From an uncultured Lachnospiraceae bacterium (GTDB taxonomy: Bacteria; Bacillota; Clostridia; Lachnospirales; Lachnospiraceae), in assembly GCA_910589105.1 (NCBI GenBank), contig CAJUST010000041.1, positions 1-9,125 on the forward strand: 9,125 bases of DNA, read 5' to 3'. A program made the translations under genes and the position numbers. Below the pieces are notes generated by a model. It saw nothing but the letters and a program-made list of their open reading frames with translations. It was not told the origin of the DNA and did not search any database. Below are positions 1 to 7,379 of the stretch, piece by piece (the first letter of the stretch is position 1; each line of letters begins with the position of its first letter).

Positions 1-126
1 TGGCGGTATATTTCTGTTGCACTGTCCTTGGAGTCGCCTCCACCGGATGTTATCCGGCATCCTGCCCTGTGAAGCCCGGACTTTCCTCACCTGCGAAAAA
101 ACAGGCGCGATCATCTGCCCTACTTA
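1..126 (-). ncRNA. rnpB: RNase P RNA, 5' portion (cut by left window edge)
   Basis: This is the catalytic RNA of ribonuclease P, which removes 5' leaders from pre-tRNAs together with the protein RnpA. On the minus strand the conserved core GAGGAAAGTCCGGGC is read at about 75-89, followed by CACAGGGCAGG and, near the edge, AGTGCAACAGAAATATACCGCC-like sequence, all hallmarks of bacterial RNase P RNA. Visible helices are a P3-like hairpin (GCCTG with CAGGT, about 89-107), a perfect P8-like hairpin (CCGGAT, AAC, ATCCGG; 43-57) and a P9-like stem with a GCGA tetraloop (30-41). The pattern matches the ancestral type A form and not the Bacillus type B form. The 3' part, including the partners of P1, P2 and P4, lies outside the window, so the exact 5' end is an estimate (within roughly 5 nt). 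It starts only about 8 nt past the stop codon of the upstream kinase-like gene, and no convincing promoter is seen in that short space. Confidence 0.95.
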
Positions 127-133
127 TAAAAAA

Positions 134-1795
134 TCAAACTGAAAATACGCTCCCGCCGATAAATTCCCGTAAAATGGAATTGCCTGCAATTTCTTCATTC
201 GGCACCGGAAGGAAATAATCTAAAAATTTCAACAGCCGTTTTGCCTCTCCATATTCCGCCGCGCTTTCGTCAATTTGGAACAGCAATGGCTCTGCATATA
301 ATTTTAACACAGCAAGCTCATAAATGAAAGCGGAATTAAACATAACGTCCGCTTTGTCCTGATACGGGAAAATATAATTTTCCTCTCCGCGGCGGACCAA
401 ATCCCACATTGCAATCGTCTGTTTGGCTGTCGTGTTCCTCGTCCTTGCATCCCGCACGATCCGCCTGAGCAGCCTGCCGTCTTTTGTCGGAAGGTAGTTA
501 TGCTCGTCAATGTTAATCTGCGTGAGCGCGCTGATGAAGATCTTAAATTTGCTCTCCTCCGGCAATGTATGGGAAAGCTTCGGGTTTAGCCCGTGAATGC
601 CCTCAATCACTAACAACTCACCCTCCCCAAGGCGAAATTCCCTGCCCCGGTACTCCCGTTTTCTTTTCTGGAAGTTAAACGTCGGCATCCCGACTGCCTT
701 CCCTTCCAGCAATGCAGACATATCCCGGTTAAAAAGCGCAACGTCAAGCGCTTCTAAACATTCAAAATCATACCGGCCGTTTTCGTCTTTTGGCGTTTGA
801 TCTAATTCCAAATAATAATCGTCCAGAGAAAATGTATGCGGCTTTAGCCCCATTGACCGAAGCTGAATGGAAAGCCTGTGCGCAAATGTCGTCTTGCCGG
901 AAGAAGACGGGCCTGCAATCATGACAAACCTTACGTCAGATGAAGCGGCGATTTGTTCGGCTATCTGCCCGATCCGCTGTTCCATCAAGGCCTCTTGAAC
1001 CATAATTATTTCCCGCATCCTGCCGGACACAATGGCATTGTTCAAAGCCCCAACCGTATGTATCCCCATCGTCCTCCCCCACTCCCTTGACTGGGCAAGC
1101 GTGTCAAAATATTTGGCGGAAGGCGTAAACGGCGCGACTTCTTTTGTATGATGGTTCGGAAACAAAATCGCAAACCCGTTGTGATAGGGCTGAATGTCAA
1201 AATATTTTAAATAGCCCGTATGCATCGTCATATAGCCGTAAAAATAATCTTTGTAACCATCCAGCGAATAAATATTGACTCTGGAATTTCTGCGGTAACG
1301 GAACAGGCATTCTTTTTCCGTCATGCCGTATTTTCCAAACAGTTTTACCGCTTCATCTGTCGCAATGCACTCTTTATAAATCGGCAGGCGTTCTTGCGCC
1401 ATGCGCATCATTTCTTCCTTTAAATCAGAAAGCAGTTTCTGATCCGGCGCGCCGTACTGTGGCAATTCACAGTAGTACGCCTGACTGATGCAGTGCAATA
1501 CGCGCACTGCGGATTTTTCTTTGCCTAACAGGTGATATAACGCTTTTTGCATAAGAAGCGTCACGCTTCTGCGGTAGGCCTTTCTGCCTATAGAGTCTTT
1601 CGTCGTAATAAAAGAAACCTCTCCGTCCTTTTTTACGGTTTTATGCAGTTCCCGCACACGGCGGTTGACCGACGCCAAAACAATGTCGTCTTGGTAATTT
1701 TTCTGGAACTCCTCTGCAATCACCGCATATGGCGTGCCCTTGTCATAGAATTTTTCTTCTCCGCAAACCGTCAATTTTACTTTATCTGCACCCAT
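134..1795 (-). CDS. Uridine kinase-family P-loop protein fused to ThrRS-like TGS and second-additional domains
   Basis: The 553-residue cytoplasmic protein has three parts. Residues about 5-65 resemble a TGS domain. Residues about 70-230 resemble the threonyl-tRNA synthetase second additional (editing-type) domain. Residues about 285-500 are a uridine kinase/phosphoribulokinase-family P-loop kinase: Walker A GPSSSGKT at 295-302, SLDDYY at 323-328, VIEGIHGLN at 396-404, and an arginine-rich lid-like RRIVRD at 443-448. Family knowledge suggests phosphorylation of a nucleoside or similar small molecule; the real substrate is not shown by the sequence. The expected HxxxH of the ThrRS editing site reads as YRRSVTLLMQ (75-84) with no histidines, so tRNA editing is unlikely. 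No aminoacylation core is present, so it is not a broken ThrRS. The ATG is supported by AAGGGGG (1802-1808) six bases upstream, which overlaps the TAA stop of the preceding Nif3-family gene. Often annotated as uridine kinase or nucleoside kinase; canonical Udk is only about 210 residues. Confidence 0.88.
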   Translation of the reverse strand: MGADKVKLTVCGEEKFYDKGTPYAVIAEEFQKNYQDDIVLASVNRRVRELHKTVKKDGEVSFITTKDSIGRKAYRRSVTLLMQKALYHLLGKEKSAVRVLHCISQAYYCELPQYGAPDQKLLSDLKEEMMRMAQERLPIYKECIATDEAVKLFGKYGMTEKECLFRYRRNSRVNIYSLDGYKDYFYGYMTMHTGYLKYFDIQPYHNGFAILFPNHHTKEVAPFTPSAKYFDTLAQSREWGRTMGIHTVGALNNAIVSGRMREIIMVQEALMEQRIGQIAEQIAASSDVRFVMIAGPSSSGKTTFAHRLSIQLRSMGLKPHTFSLDDYYLELDQTPKDENGRYDFECLEALDVALFNRDMSALLEGKAVGMPTFNFQKRKREYRGREFRLGEGELLVIEGIHGLNPKLSHTLPEESKFKIFISALTQINIDEHNYLPTKDGRLLRRIVRDARTRNTTAKQTIAMWDLVRRGEENYIFPYQDKADVMFNSAFIYELAVLKLYAEPLLFQIDESAAEYGEAKRLLKFLDYFLPVPNEEIAGNSILREFIGGSVFSV

Positions 1796-1806
1796 GGCAA
1801 TCCCCC

Positions 1807-2589
1807 TTACAGTGTCACAAATGGAACGAACGTCTCATGCGTAAGAATTTCCACCCCACTGCAACAGCTCTCTAAATATTCTTTCATATACCGGATAAAA
1901 ATATGCTCTAACCCATAATGGCCTGCATCAATTATGCAAAGCCCCATAGCAGCCGCATCTATGCCGTCATGGTGTCCAATATCCCCTGTGATTAAAACCT
2001 GCGCGCCTTTTAAAAGGGCATTTTGGATTTCACCCTTTCCGGAACCGGGGCAGACCGCCACCCGCTTTATGACGCGTTCCAAATCTCCGTACACTCTGAC
2101 CTTGTCAATGGAAAATGCTGCTTTTACAAACCTCGCGCAATGACCGGCTGACATCGGCTCCATTAAAGAACCGACTCTGCCGATCCCTTCTTTTCCGCCA
2201 TTCTCCACAACCGTAACGTCAAGCGGCTCTGTGTCCTCTAACCCCAGCATCGCGGCGGATAAATCCGCCATTCCCTTTACGTCAAAATTTGTATGCATCG
2301 CATAATAGCAGACGTCGTTTTGAATCAGGCGGATCAAACGCCGCCCAATAAAATCCTCCGCCGTAATTTGCCGGATTCCTTTAAAAATCAATGGATGATG
2401 TGTCAGCAGAAGATCCGCCTGCGCAGACAAAGCGGCGTCAATCACGGAATCTACTGCGTCCAAAGCAATATAAATCTTTTGGATTTCTTTTTTTTCACTG
2501 CCGGCAAGCAGGCCCACGTTATCCCAGCTTAACGCATAGGACAATGGGGACTGCGTTTCTAATATTTTCTGGATTTCCCTGCATTTCAC
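1807..2589 (-). CDS. yqfO: Nif3/YqfO-family dinuclear metal protein (GTP cyclohydrolase I type 2 homolog)
   Basis: A 260-residue member of the Nif3/YbgI/YqfO family, hexameric ring proteins with a two-metal site and still-disputed function; the database label GTP cyclohydrolase 1 type 2 rests on limited biochemistry. Visible family motifs are SWDNVGLL (21-28), LLTHHP (61-66), MHTNFD (98-103), TGDIGHHD (201-208) and the C-terminal DAGHYGLE (221-228). By family comparison the likely metal ligands are His64, His65, Asp103, His224 and Glu228, all present. It is the short form: the roughly 100-residue PII/CutA-like insert of Bacillus YqfO (about 370 residues) is missing between the two halves. The start codon is GTG, one base after the trmK stop, with AGGGGG nine bases upstream inside the trmK 3' end, so translation is probably coupled. 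Placement beside trmK is a conserved arrangement in Firmicutes; the zinc-ribbon gene that sometimes follows it is not here. Confidence 0.94.
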   Translation of the reverse strand: MKCREIQKILETQSPLSYALSWDNVGLLAGSEKKEIQKIYIALDAVDSVIDAALSAQADLLLTHHPLIFKGIRQITAEDFIGRRLIRLIQNDVCYYAMHTNFDVKGMADLSAAMLGLEDTEPLDVTVVENGGKEGIGRVGSLMEPMSAGHCARFVKAAFSIDKVRVYGDLERVIKRVAVCPGSGKGEIQNALLKGAQVLITGDIGHHDGIDAAAMGLCIIDAGHYGLEHIFIRYMKEYLESCCSGVEILTHETFVPFVTL

Positions 2590-2590
2590 T

Positions 2591-3325
2591 TTATACTACC
2601 CCCTTTCGTCTCTGCCCAGTCCACTCTAATGCCTTTTTTGCGTAGAAACATTCCATTTCCACTTCTTTTGCGCGTATTTCCGCCGTTTCTGACCGGCATT
2701 TCTCTTTTAGGGTATTTTGTATCGTTTCATACTGCCTTATTTTCCAACAAAGATACTGCCGCAATACATCATTCCCGCTTTCTAACAGGCATTCTCCATA
2801 ACGGTAGATAATCTGCCATTCTTCCTTTGTATACTTCCGTTTATTATGGCTCCCCATAGCCGCCCGCATCATAGGATAATATTTGCCGTCTTCAAACACC
2901 ATATCTTCCCTGTCAATAAAACAGCCCTTTTGGTACAGATATTCACGAACCTTTTGTATATTAGACTGTGGCTGCAAAATCAGCTCTTTTGCCGCAAAAG
3001 CCACTTCTTCCCCCGCTTTTAAAATATGCAGCATCACGTCTGCGCCCATTCCGGCAATTAATATGGAATCCGCTTCCCTTGGCTCTAACCGTTCTAATCC
3101 GTCGGAAAGCCGCAAAGTTATGTAATCACCCAAACCACAAGCATAACAATGCTCTTTCGCCGCAAGCAACGGGCCTTTGTTAATATCCATGGCAAACGCC
3201 CGCTGTATCCGCCCCGTCTGTAACAGGTAAATTGGAAGATAGCCATGATCTGTCCCTATATCCGCCAATACCGGATAAGACACAAGTTCCGCTAAATGCA
3301 GTAATCTTTGTGACAGCTTTCCCAT
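2591..3325 (-). CDS. trmK: tRNA (adenine(22)-N(1))-methyltransferase TrmK
   Basis: A 244-residue SAM-dependent methyltransferase of the TrmK (YqfN) family, which methylates N1 of adenine 22 in the D-arm region of certain tRNAs. The Rossmann-type SAM site is clear: motif I ADIGTDHGYLP at 21-31, an acidic residue ending strand 2 in AMDIN (45-49), a LSDGLE segment (73-78), IAGMGAD (90-96) as the family's catalytic-region motif, and LILQPQSN (115-122). The C-terminal part (about 160-235) is charged and helix-rich and fits the coiled-coil tail of this family. Length is normal (about 225-245). The gene starts 5 nt after the rpoD stop; its ATG is preceded only by a weak Shine-Dalgarno-like TTAGAG inside the end of rpoD, so it is probably translated by coupling and at a lower level than rpoD. 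The next gene follows after one base. Confidence 0.95.
   Translation of the reverse strand: MGKLSQRLLHLAELVSYPVLADIGTDHGYLPIYLLQTGRIQRAFAMDINKGPLLAAKEHCYACGLGDYITLRLSDGLERLEPREADSILIAGMGADVMLHILKAGEEVAFAAKELILQPQSNIQKVREYLYQKGCFIDREDMVFEDGKYYPMMRAAMGSHNKRKYTKEEWQIIYRYGECLLESGNDVLRQYLCWKIRQYETIQNTLKEKCRSETAEIRAKEVEMECFYAKKALEWTGQRRKGVV
2599..2604 (-). promoter_or_regulatory. Ribosome binding site setting the Nif3-family GTG start
   Basis: AGGGGG on the minus strand, nine bases before the GTG (2587-2589), inside the last codons of trmK. No in-frame ATG near the start offers an alternative, and the family motif SWDNVGLL then falls at its usual position about 20 residues in. Confidence 0.65.
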
Positions 3326-3330
3326 ATCTG

Positions 3331-4491
3331 CTACTCTAAATAATCTTTTAACTTGCGGCTTCTGCTTGGGTGACGCAGTTTTCGCAGCGCTTTCGCCTCA
3401 ATTTGGCGGATTCTCTCACGGGTAACGTTAAATACTTTTCCAACTTCCTCTAAAGTCCTTGCCCTGCCGTCGTCTAGCCCAAACCGTAACGTCAGCACCT
3501 TCTGTTCACGCTCCGTTAATGTCCCAAGGACTTCCTGAAGCTGTTCTTTTAACAACGTAAAAGCCGCCGCTTCCGCTGGGACTGGAACATTGTCGTCTTG
3601 TATAAAATCGCCCAAATGGCTGTCTTCTTCTTCCCCAATCGGCGTTTCTAGGGAAACAGGTTCCTGTGAGATTTTTAATATTTCCCGTACGCGCTCCACC
3701 GGCATGGTCATCTCCTCCGCAATTTCTTCCGGGGTCGGCTCACGCCCTAATTCCTGAAGGAGCTGCCTGCTGACGCGGATCAGCTTATTAATCGTCTCTA
3801 CCATATGCACCGGAATCCTTATCGTCCGCGCCTGATCTGCAATCGCCCGCGTAATTGCCTGACGAATCCACCATGTCGCATATGTGGAGAACTTATATCC
3901 CTTGCGGTAATCAAATTTTTCCACCGCTTTAATTAAGCCTAAGTTCCCTTCCTGAATCAAATCTAAAAAGAGCATTCCTCTCCCAACGTAACGTTTCGCA
4001 ATCGACACGACAAGACGCAGGTTTGCCTCTGCAAGACGCTTTTTCGCCTCCTGATCCCCAAGCTCCATGCGTTTTGCCAAATCTATTTCTTCTTCCGCGC
4101 TTAAAAGAGGCACTTTTCCGATTTCTTTCAGGTACATACGCACCGGATCTTCAATGCTGACGCCGTCCGGCACGGAAAGATCGATTTTTTCCACCTCAAT
4201 ATCATCGTCTTCCGTAATTAAAATATCATCGTCATCATCGTCGCTGATTCGGAGCACATCAATATTATTCGTCTCCAGACAGTCCAAAATCTTCTCAAAC
4301 TCCTCGGCATTCAGTTCCATCTTCTGAAAAAAGTCACTGATTTCCTGATATTCCAGAATATTTTTCCTTTTCTTTGCAAATATGACAAGCTCTCTCAATT
4401 TCTGGTTTAATTTTTCTGCCCTTGCCGCTTTTTCCGCAGAGACAATATCTTCACCGGAACCTTTTATGGCTTTCTTTTTCTTTTCTTCCAT
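3331..4491 (-). CDS. rpoD: Primary (housekeeping) RNA polymerase sigma factor, sigma-70/SigA
   Basis: A 386-residue group 1 sigma factor that directs RNA polymerase to housekeeping promoters. Domains in order: a lysine-rich start, a region 1.1-like helical segment (about 30-82), an acidic stretch with six consecutive aspartates (84-89), region 1.2 beginning DPVRMYLKEIG (115-125), region 2 (about 152-222) with the -10-reading and melting helix YATWWIRQAITRAI (204-217), region 3 (about 225-305), and region 4 (about 318-376) with the -35-reading helix-turn-helix TLEEVGKVFNVTRERIRQIE (346-365). All core motifs are intact and length matches Firmicute SigA (about 370-390). ATG is preceded by AGGAAGG five to six bases upstream. 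It lies 68 nt after dnaG, the largest gap in the operon, which holds a hairpin. I saw no convincing separate promoter there; the best weak candidate (TTGCAA, 17 bp, TATTTC) sits in the dnaG 3' end. The promoter upstream of the chemoreceptor in this window fits the specificity expected of this protein. Confidence 0.98.
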   Translation of the reverse strand: MEEKKKKAIKGSGEDIVSAEKAARAEKLNQKLRELVIFAKKRKNILEYQEISDFFQKMELNAEEFEKILDCLETNNIDVLRISDDDDDDILITEDDDIEVEKIDLSVPDGVSIEDPVRMYLKEIGKVPLLSAEEEIDLAKRMELGDQEAKKRLAEANLRLVVSIAKRYVGRGMLFLDLIQEGNLGLIKAVEKFDYRKGYKFSTYATWWIRQAITRAIADQARTIRIPVHMVETINKLIRVSRQLLQELGREPTPEEIAEEMTMPVERVREILKISQEPVSLETPIGEEEDSHLGDFIQDDNVPVPAEAAAFTLLKEQLQEVLGTLTEREQKVLTLRFGLDDGRARTLEEVGKVFNVTRERIRQIEAKALRKLRHPSRSRKLKDYLE

Positions 4492-4513
4492 GTTTCCTTC
4501 CTCTCGTAGTTCG

Positions 4514-4538
4514 GCAGCCGTTCCATATGCGCGGCTGC
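4514..4538 (-). promoter_or_regulatory. Perfect 7-bp inverted repeat in the dnaG-rpoD gap
   Basis: In the minus-strand transcript GCAGCCG (4532-4538) can pair with CGGCTGC (4514-4520) around an 11-nt loop. It is not followed by a U-run, so it is not a typical intrinsic terminator. It sits after the dnaG stop and just upstream of the rpoD Shine-Dalgarno. In the equivalent E. coli operon the dnaG-rpoD junction is a known RNA-processing site; whether this hairpin serves as a processing or stability element, a weak attenuator or nothing is inference. Confidence 0.5.
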
Positions 4539-4559
4539 ATAATTGATACTATTTTGTCC

Positions 4560-6341
4560 TTATTTGATAGAAATATGCAATTTTTCCAACTGTTGCAACT
4601 GCAGCTTTTCTTCTGCAAGTTTTTGGGTGAATGCCAAATCCGTTGGATTTGACTGCTTGATTCTATATTGGATACTGTTGCGCTTGACTTTGACAACCGT
4701 TTCTTTGAGCGCTTTTTCCACGCTTTCTTTTGTGTCTAAATGGCTGATATGCGCATGGAACAATGCGGCTATTTCCCGTTGCTCCTCCTCGTTTTGAAAC
4801 ATACTGACTATTTTCGCCGGATTCACCTCCCCGTCCGTTTCATACTGTGTATATAATTCTGCGGCGGCTTTCCGGTAAATCTCCTCCGTAAAGTCTTCCG
4901 GCGTAATATACCGCCCAATCGTGGAAAAAAGCCCCGTATCTTCAATGAGCCATGTCAAAAGCAGTTTCTGCGACTGCTTCCTGCCGTCTTCTTTTTTCTT
5001 TTTCTCATGGATGCCGGACTTTAATTCCTGTCGGGACGCGTGTATGTCCGCCTGAACCCCAAAGTGATGAACCAGCTTACGCAAATTGTCAAATCCTATC
5101 TGATATTTCTCCGCTACGGCTTCGATATAATTTTCGCGTTCCAATTCTCCAGTAAACCGCAACAGTTTTTTTGCCGTTTCATTATAAAAAGAGGTCTTGC
5201 CCTGAGGATCGTTTAAATCATATTCCCTCTCTAACATGCGGATTTCAAACAAAAAACTATTCTCTGCGTTTGAAACCCTCTCTTGATACGCTTCCGCCCC
5301 TAACGCCTTGATAAACTCATCGGGATCTTTATACGGGTTCATATCAATAATCTTAACCGCAATCCCCGCCGCGGACAGAATCGGTATCGCGCGTAAGGCC
5401 GCTTTCACTCCCGCCGCATCGCTGTCATAGGTCAAATAGACTTCTTTTGCATAACGGGACAACAGGCCGGCATGCCCGTTTGTAAAAGACGTCCCAAGCG
5501 ACGCGACTGCATTGTCAAACCCTGCCTGATGCAGCGCGATGACGTCCATATATCCCTCACATAGCAAAAGCCGCGGCTCGCGCGTCGTCCTCGCTATGTT
5601 TAAGCCATAGAGGTTCCTGCTTTTGTCAAACAGCGGCGTTTCCGGAGAATTTAAGTATTTCGGCTCCCCGTCCCCCATCACGCGGCCGCCAAATGCGATA
5701 ATCTTATTATGGACATTTAAAATCGGAAACATCGCCCGGTTCCAGAATTTATCATGCCCTCCCTTCCGCTCGTCATAAGAAATCAGTCCGCTGTCCCGCA
5801 GCAATTCGTCCGGATAGCCTTTCTTTTTGAGATAACGGTACAAATCGTCACTGTATTTGTCCGCATAGCCCAGCCCGAATTTTTTCATGACGGCATCGCT
5901 TAACCCGCGCCGCTTAAAATACTGATACGCCGCCTGCCCATTTGGGCTGCGAAGCAGCATATAGTAATACTTTCCGGCTTCCCGGCTGACCTCTAACAGC
6001 CGCTGCCGCCTGTCCGCTTCCTGCCGCATCTGAGCGGAATATTCCTTTTGCGGCAGCTTCACGCCGGCGCGCTCCGCCAATGCCTGCATAGCTTCCACAA
6101 AAGAATAATTCTCATACTCCATTAAAAACGTAATTACATTCCCGCCTGCCCCACAGCCAAAACAATGGTACATCTGCCGCGAAGGCGTAACGGCGAATGA
6201 AGGCGATTTTTCACTATGGAACGGACATAAGCCGAAATAGGCGTTTCCTTTTTTCTGAAGTTTCACATAACCGGATATTACGTCTAAAATATCATTTTTG
6301 GAGCGGACTTCTTCTATTATGTCTTCTGAATACAGCGGCAT
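4560..6341 (-). CDS. dnaG: DNA primase DnaG
   Basis: A 593-residue bacterial primase that makes the short RNA primers used by DNA polymerase at the replication fork. The N-terminal CHC2 zinc-binding domain has ligands Cys39, His42, Cys60 and Cys63 (LCPFHSEKSPSF, then YHCFGCGAGG). The catalytic core follows, with the primase motif EPKYLNSPET (226-235) and the TOPRIM fold: Glu262 in CEGYMDV, and Asp306 and Asp308 in YDSDAAG as metal ligands, plus DPDEF (339-343). A lysine-rich linker (about 446-458) leads to the C-terminal region (about 460-593), which in the family binds the DnaB-type helicase and is less conserved. Length is close to the usual 600. The ATG has a near-consensus Shine-Dalgarno, AAAGGAGGGGG (6345-6355), that overlaps the TAA stop of dgt, so primase is probably well translated and coupled to dgt. 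No missing key residue was seen. Confidence 0.98.
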   Translation of the reverse strand: MPLYSEDIIEEVRSKNDILDVISGYVKLQKKGNAYFGLCPFHSEKSPSFAVTPSRQMYHCFGCGAGGNVITFLMEYENYSFVEAMQALAERAGVKLPQKEYSAQMRQEADRRQRLLEVSREAGKYYYMLLRSPNGQAAYQYFKRRGLSDAVMKKFGLGYADKYSDDLYRYLKKKGYPDELLRDSGLISYDERKGGHDKFWNRAMFPILNVHNKIIAFGGRVMGDGEPKYLNSPETPLFDKSRNLYGLNIARTTREPRLLLCEGYMDVIALHQAGFDNAVASLGTSFTNGHAGLLSRYAKEVYLTYDSDAAGVKAALRAIPILSAAGIAVKIIDMNPYKDPDEFIKALGAEAYQERVSNAENSFLFEIRMLEREYDLNDPQGKTSFYNETAKKLLRFTGELERENYIEAVAEKYQIGFDNLRKLVHHFGVQADIHASRQELKSGIHEKKKKEDGRKQSQKLLLTWLIEDTGLFSTIGRYITPEDFTEEIYRKAAAELYTQYETDGEVNPAKIVSMFQNEEEQREIAALFHAHISHLDTKESVEKALKETVVKVKRNSIQYRIKQSNPTDLAFTQKLAEEKLQLQQLEKLHISIK

Positions 6342-6353
6342 ATTCCCCCTCCT

Positions 6354-7367
6354 TTAATACCCGTCCACCTGCCATGCCTGTGGCAAAAAGTATTCTTCAA
6401 ATCTCATGATTGCATATTGATCCGTCATGCCTGAAATATAGTCGCAGACCACCCGTTCTTCTGACTCGCCGTCCTCTAACATATGGGCATATTTTGCGGG
6501 GATCAGCTCCATATGGCAAAGATAATGCTCATAAAGCTGTTTTAAAAGCCCCCTCGCTTTTTCTTCCTCACTTTTCGCAACGGGATTCTGGTAAACGTGT
6601 GTAAACATAAAACGGCGCAGTTCCTGCATGGCTTCTTCGACTTCTTTTGACATTCTGATGTCATCTGTTTCAATGCTGAATGTGATAATATTATGTATCA
6701 TTCTGTCTAGACGCTCTTTTGTCGTCTCGCCTAACGTCTTACGCAGTTCTTTCGGAATGTCTTCCGTCACCATAATCTGCGCGCGGATTGCATCGTCTAT
6801 GTCATGGTTAATATAGGCGATTTTGTCCGAAAAACGGACGATTTTCCCCTCTAACGTATGCGGCATAGTTCTTGTCTGATGATTTAAAATCCCGTCTTTC
6901 ACTTCCCATGTCAGGTTTAACCCCGCTCCGTTTTTTTCAAGCTTTTCCACAATCCTGACGCTCTGTTCATTGTGCCGAAAACCCTCCGCGCAAAGGGAGT
7001 TTAACACATATTCGCCCGCATGGCCAAACGGCGTATGCCCCAAATCATGCCCTAGCGCGATTGCCTCCACCAAATCTTCATTCAGGCGGAGGGCTTTTGC
7101 AATCGTCCGCGCATTCTGTGAGACTTCTAGTGTATGGGACATTCTGGTACGGTAATGATCGCCTTTTGGCGTTAAAAAAACCTGCGTTTTATTTTTCAGG
7201 CGGCGAAACGCCTTGCAGTGCAGTATCCTGTCTCTGTCCCTTTGAAAAACCGGACGTATGTCACAGGGTTCTTCGTCCCGCTCCCGCCCCTTTGTATGGA
7301 CGCTAAGAGCCGCATAGGGACTTAACGTCTCTGCTTCCATCGTTTCAATTCTCTCTCGTATTGTCAC
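6354..7367 (-). CDS. dgt: dGTPase-like HD-domain deoxynucleoside triphosphate triphosphohydrolase
   Basis: A 337-residue HD-superfamily enzyme of the dGTPase-like family, expected to split dNTPs into deoxynucleoside and triphosphate and so tune dNTP pools. The N-terminal motif RDRDRILHCKAFRRLKNKTQ (43-62) is characteristic. The HD metal site is complete: His78 (RMSHTLEV), His107-Asp108 (GHDLGH) and Asp181 (RFSDKIAY); His111 and His116 (HTPFGHAGE) are further conserved catalytic-region residues. The length fits the shorter class common in Firmicutes, not the roughly 500-residue enterobacterial enzyme, so strict dGTP preference cannot be assumed. The start codon is GTG, chosen because GGGGGG (7374-7379) lies six bases upstream; the next in-frame ATG (residue 10) lacks such a site. 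It is the first gene of the dgt-dnaG-rpoD string and ends 12 nt before dnaG, its stop overlapping the dnaG ribosome site. Confidence 0.93.
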   Translation of the reverse strand: MTIRERIETMEAETLSPYAALSVHTKGRERDEEPCDIRPVFQRDRDRILHCKAFRRLKNKTQVFLTPKGDHYRTRMSHTLEVSQNARTIAKALRLNEDLVEAIALGHDLGHTPFGHAGEYVLNSLCAEGFRHNEQSVRIVEKLEKNGAGLNLTWEVKDGILNHQTRTMPHTLEGKIVRFSDKIAYINHDIDDAIRAQIMVTEDIPKELRKTLGETTKERLDRMIHNIITFSIETDDIRMSKEVEEAMQELRRFMFTHVYQNPVAKSEEEKARGLLKQLYEHYLCHMELIPAKYAHMLEDGESEERVVCDYISGMTDQYAIMRFEEYFLPQAWQVDGY

Positions 7368-7373
7368 TGAGTT

Positions 7374-7379
7374 CCCCCC
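7374..7379 (-). promoter_or_regulatory. Ribosome binding site setting the dgt GTG start
   Basis: A run of six G on the minus strand, preceded by A, lies six bases before the GTG codon (7365-7367). It decides for the GTG over the ATG nine codons further in. Confidence 0.7.

Noticed and set aside
134..1795. Degraded threonyl-tRNA synthetase
   Set aside because: The class II aminoacylation core and anticodon-binding domain are absent, and an intact P-loop kinase domain follows in the same frame; this is a known fusion architecture and not a pseudogene.
1547..1918. Plus-strand open frame of 123 codons
   Set aside because: Antisense to the start of the kinase-like gene and the end of the Nif3-family gene, both of which have clear family motifs; no recognisable domain or ribosome site.
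4560..4620. Internal rpoD promoter TTGCAA, 17 bp, TATTTC in the 3' end of dnaG
   Set aside because: The -10 match is poor and AT-rich sequence gives such hits by chance; mentioned under rpoD but not listed as a feature.
4451..4696. Minus-strand open frame of 81 codons spanning the dnaG-rpoD gap
   Set aside because: Overlaps the dnaG end and the rpoD start in another frame, has a composition without domain character, and spans the hairpin; treated as a shadow.
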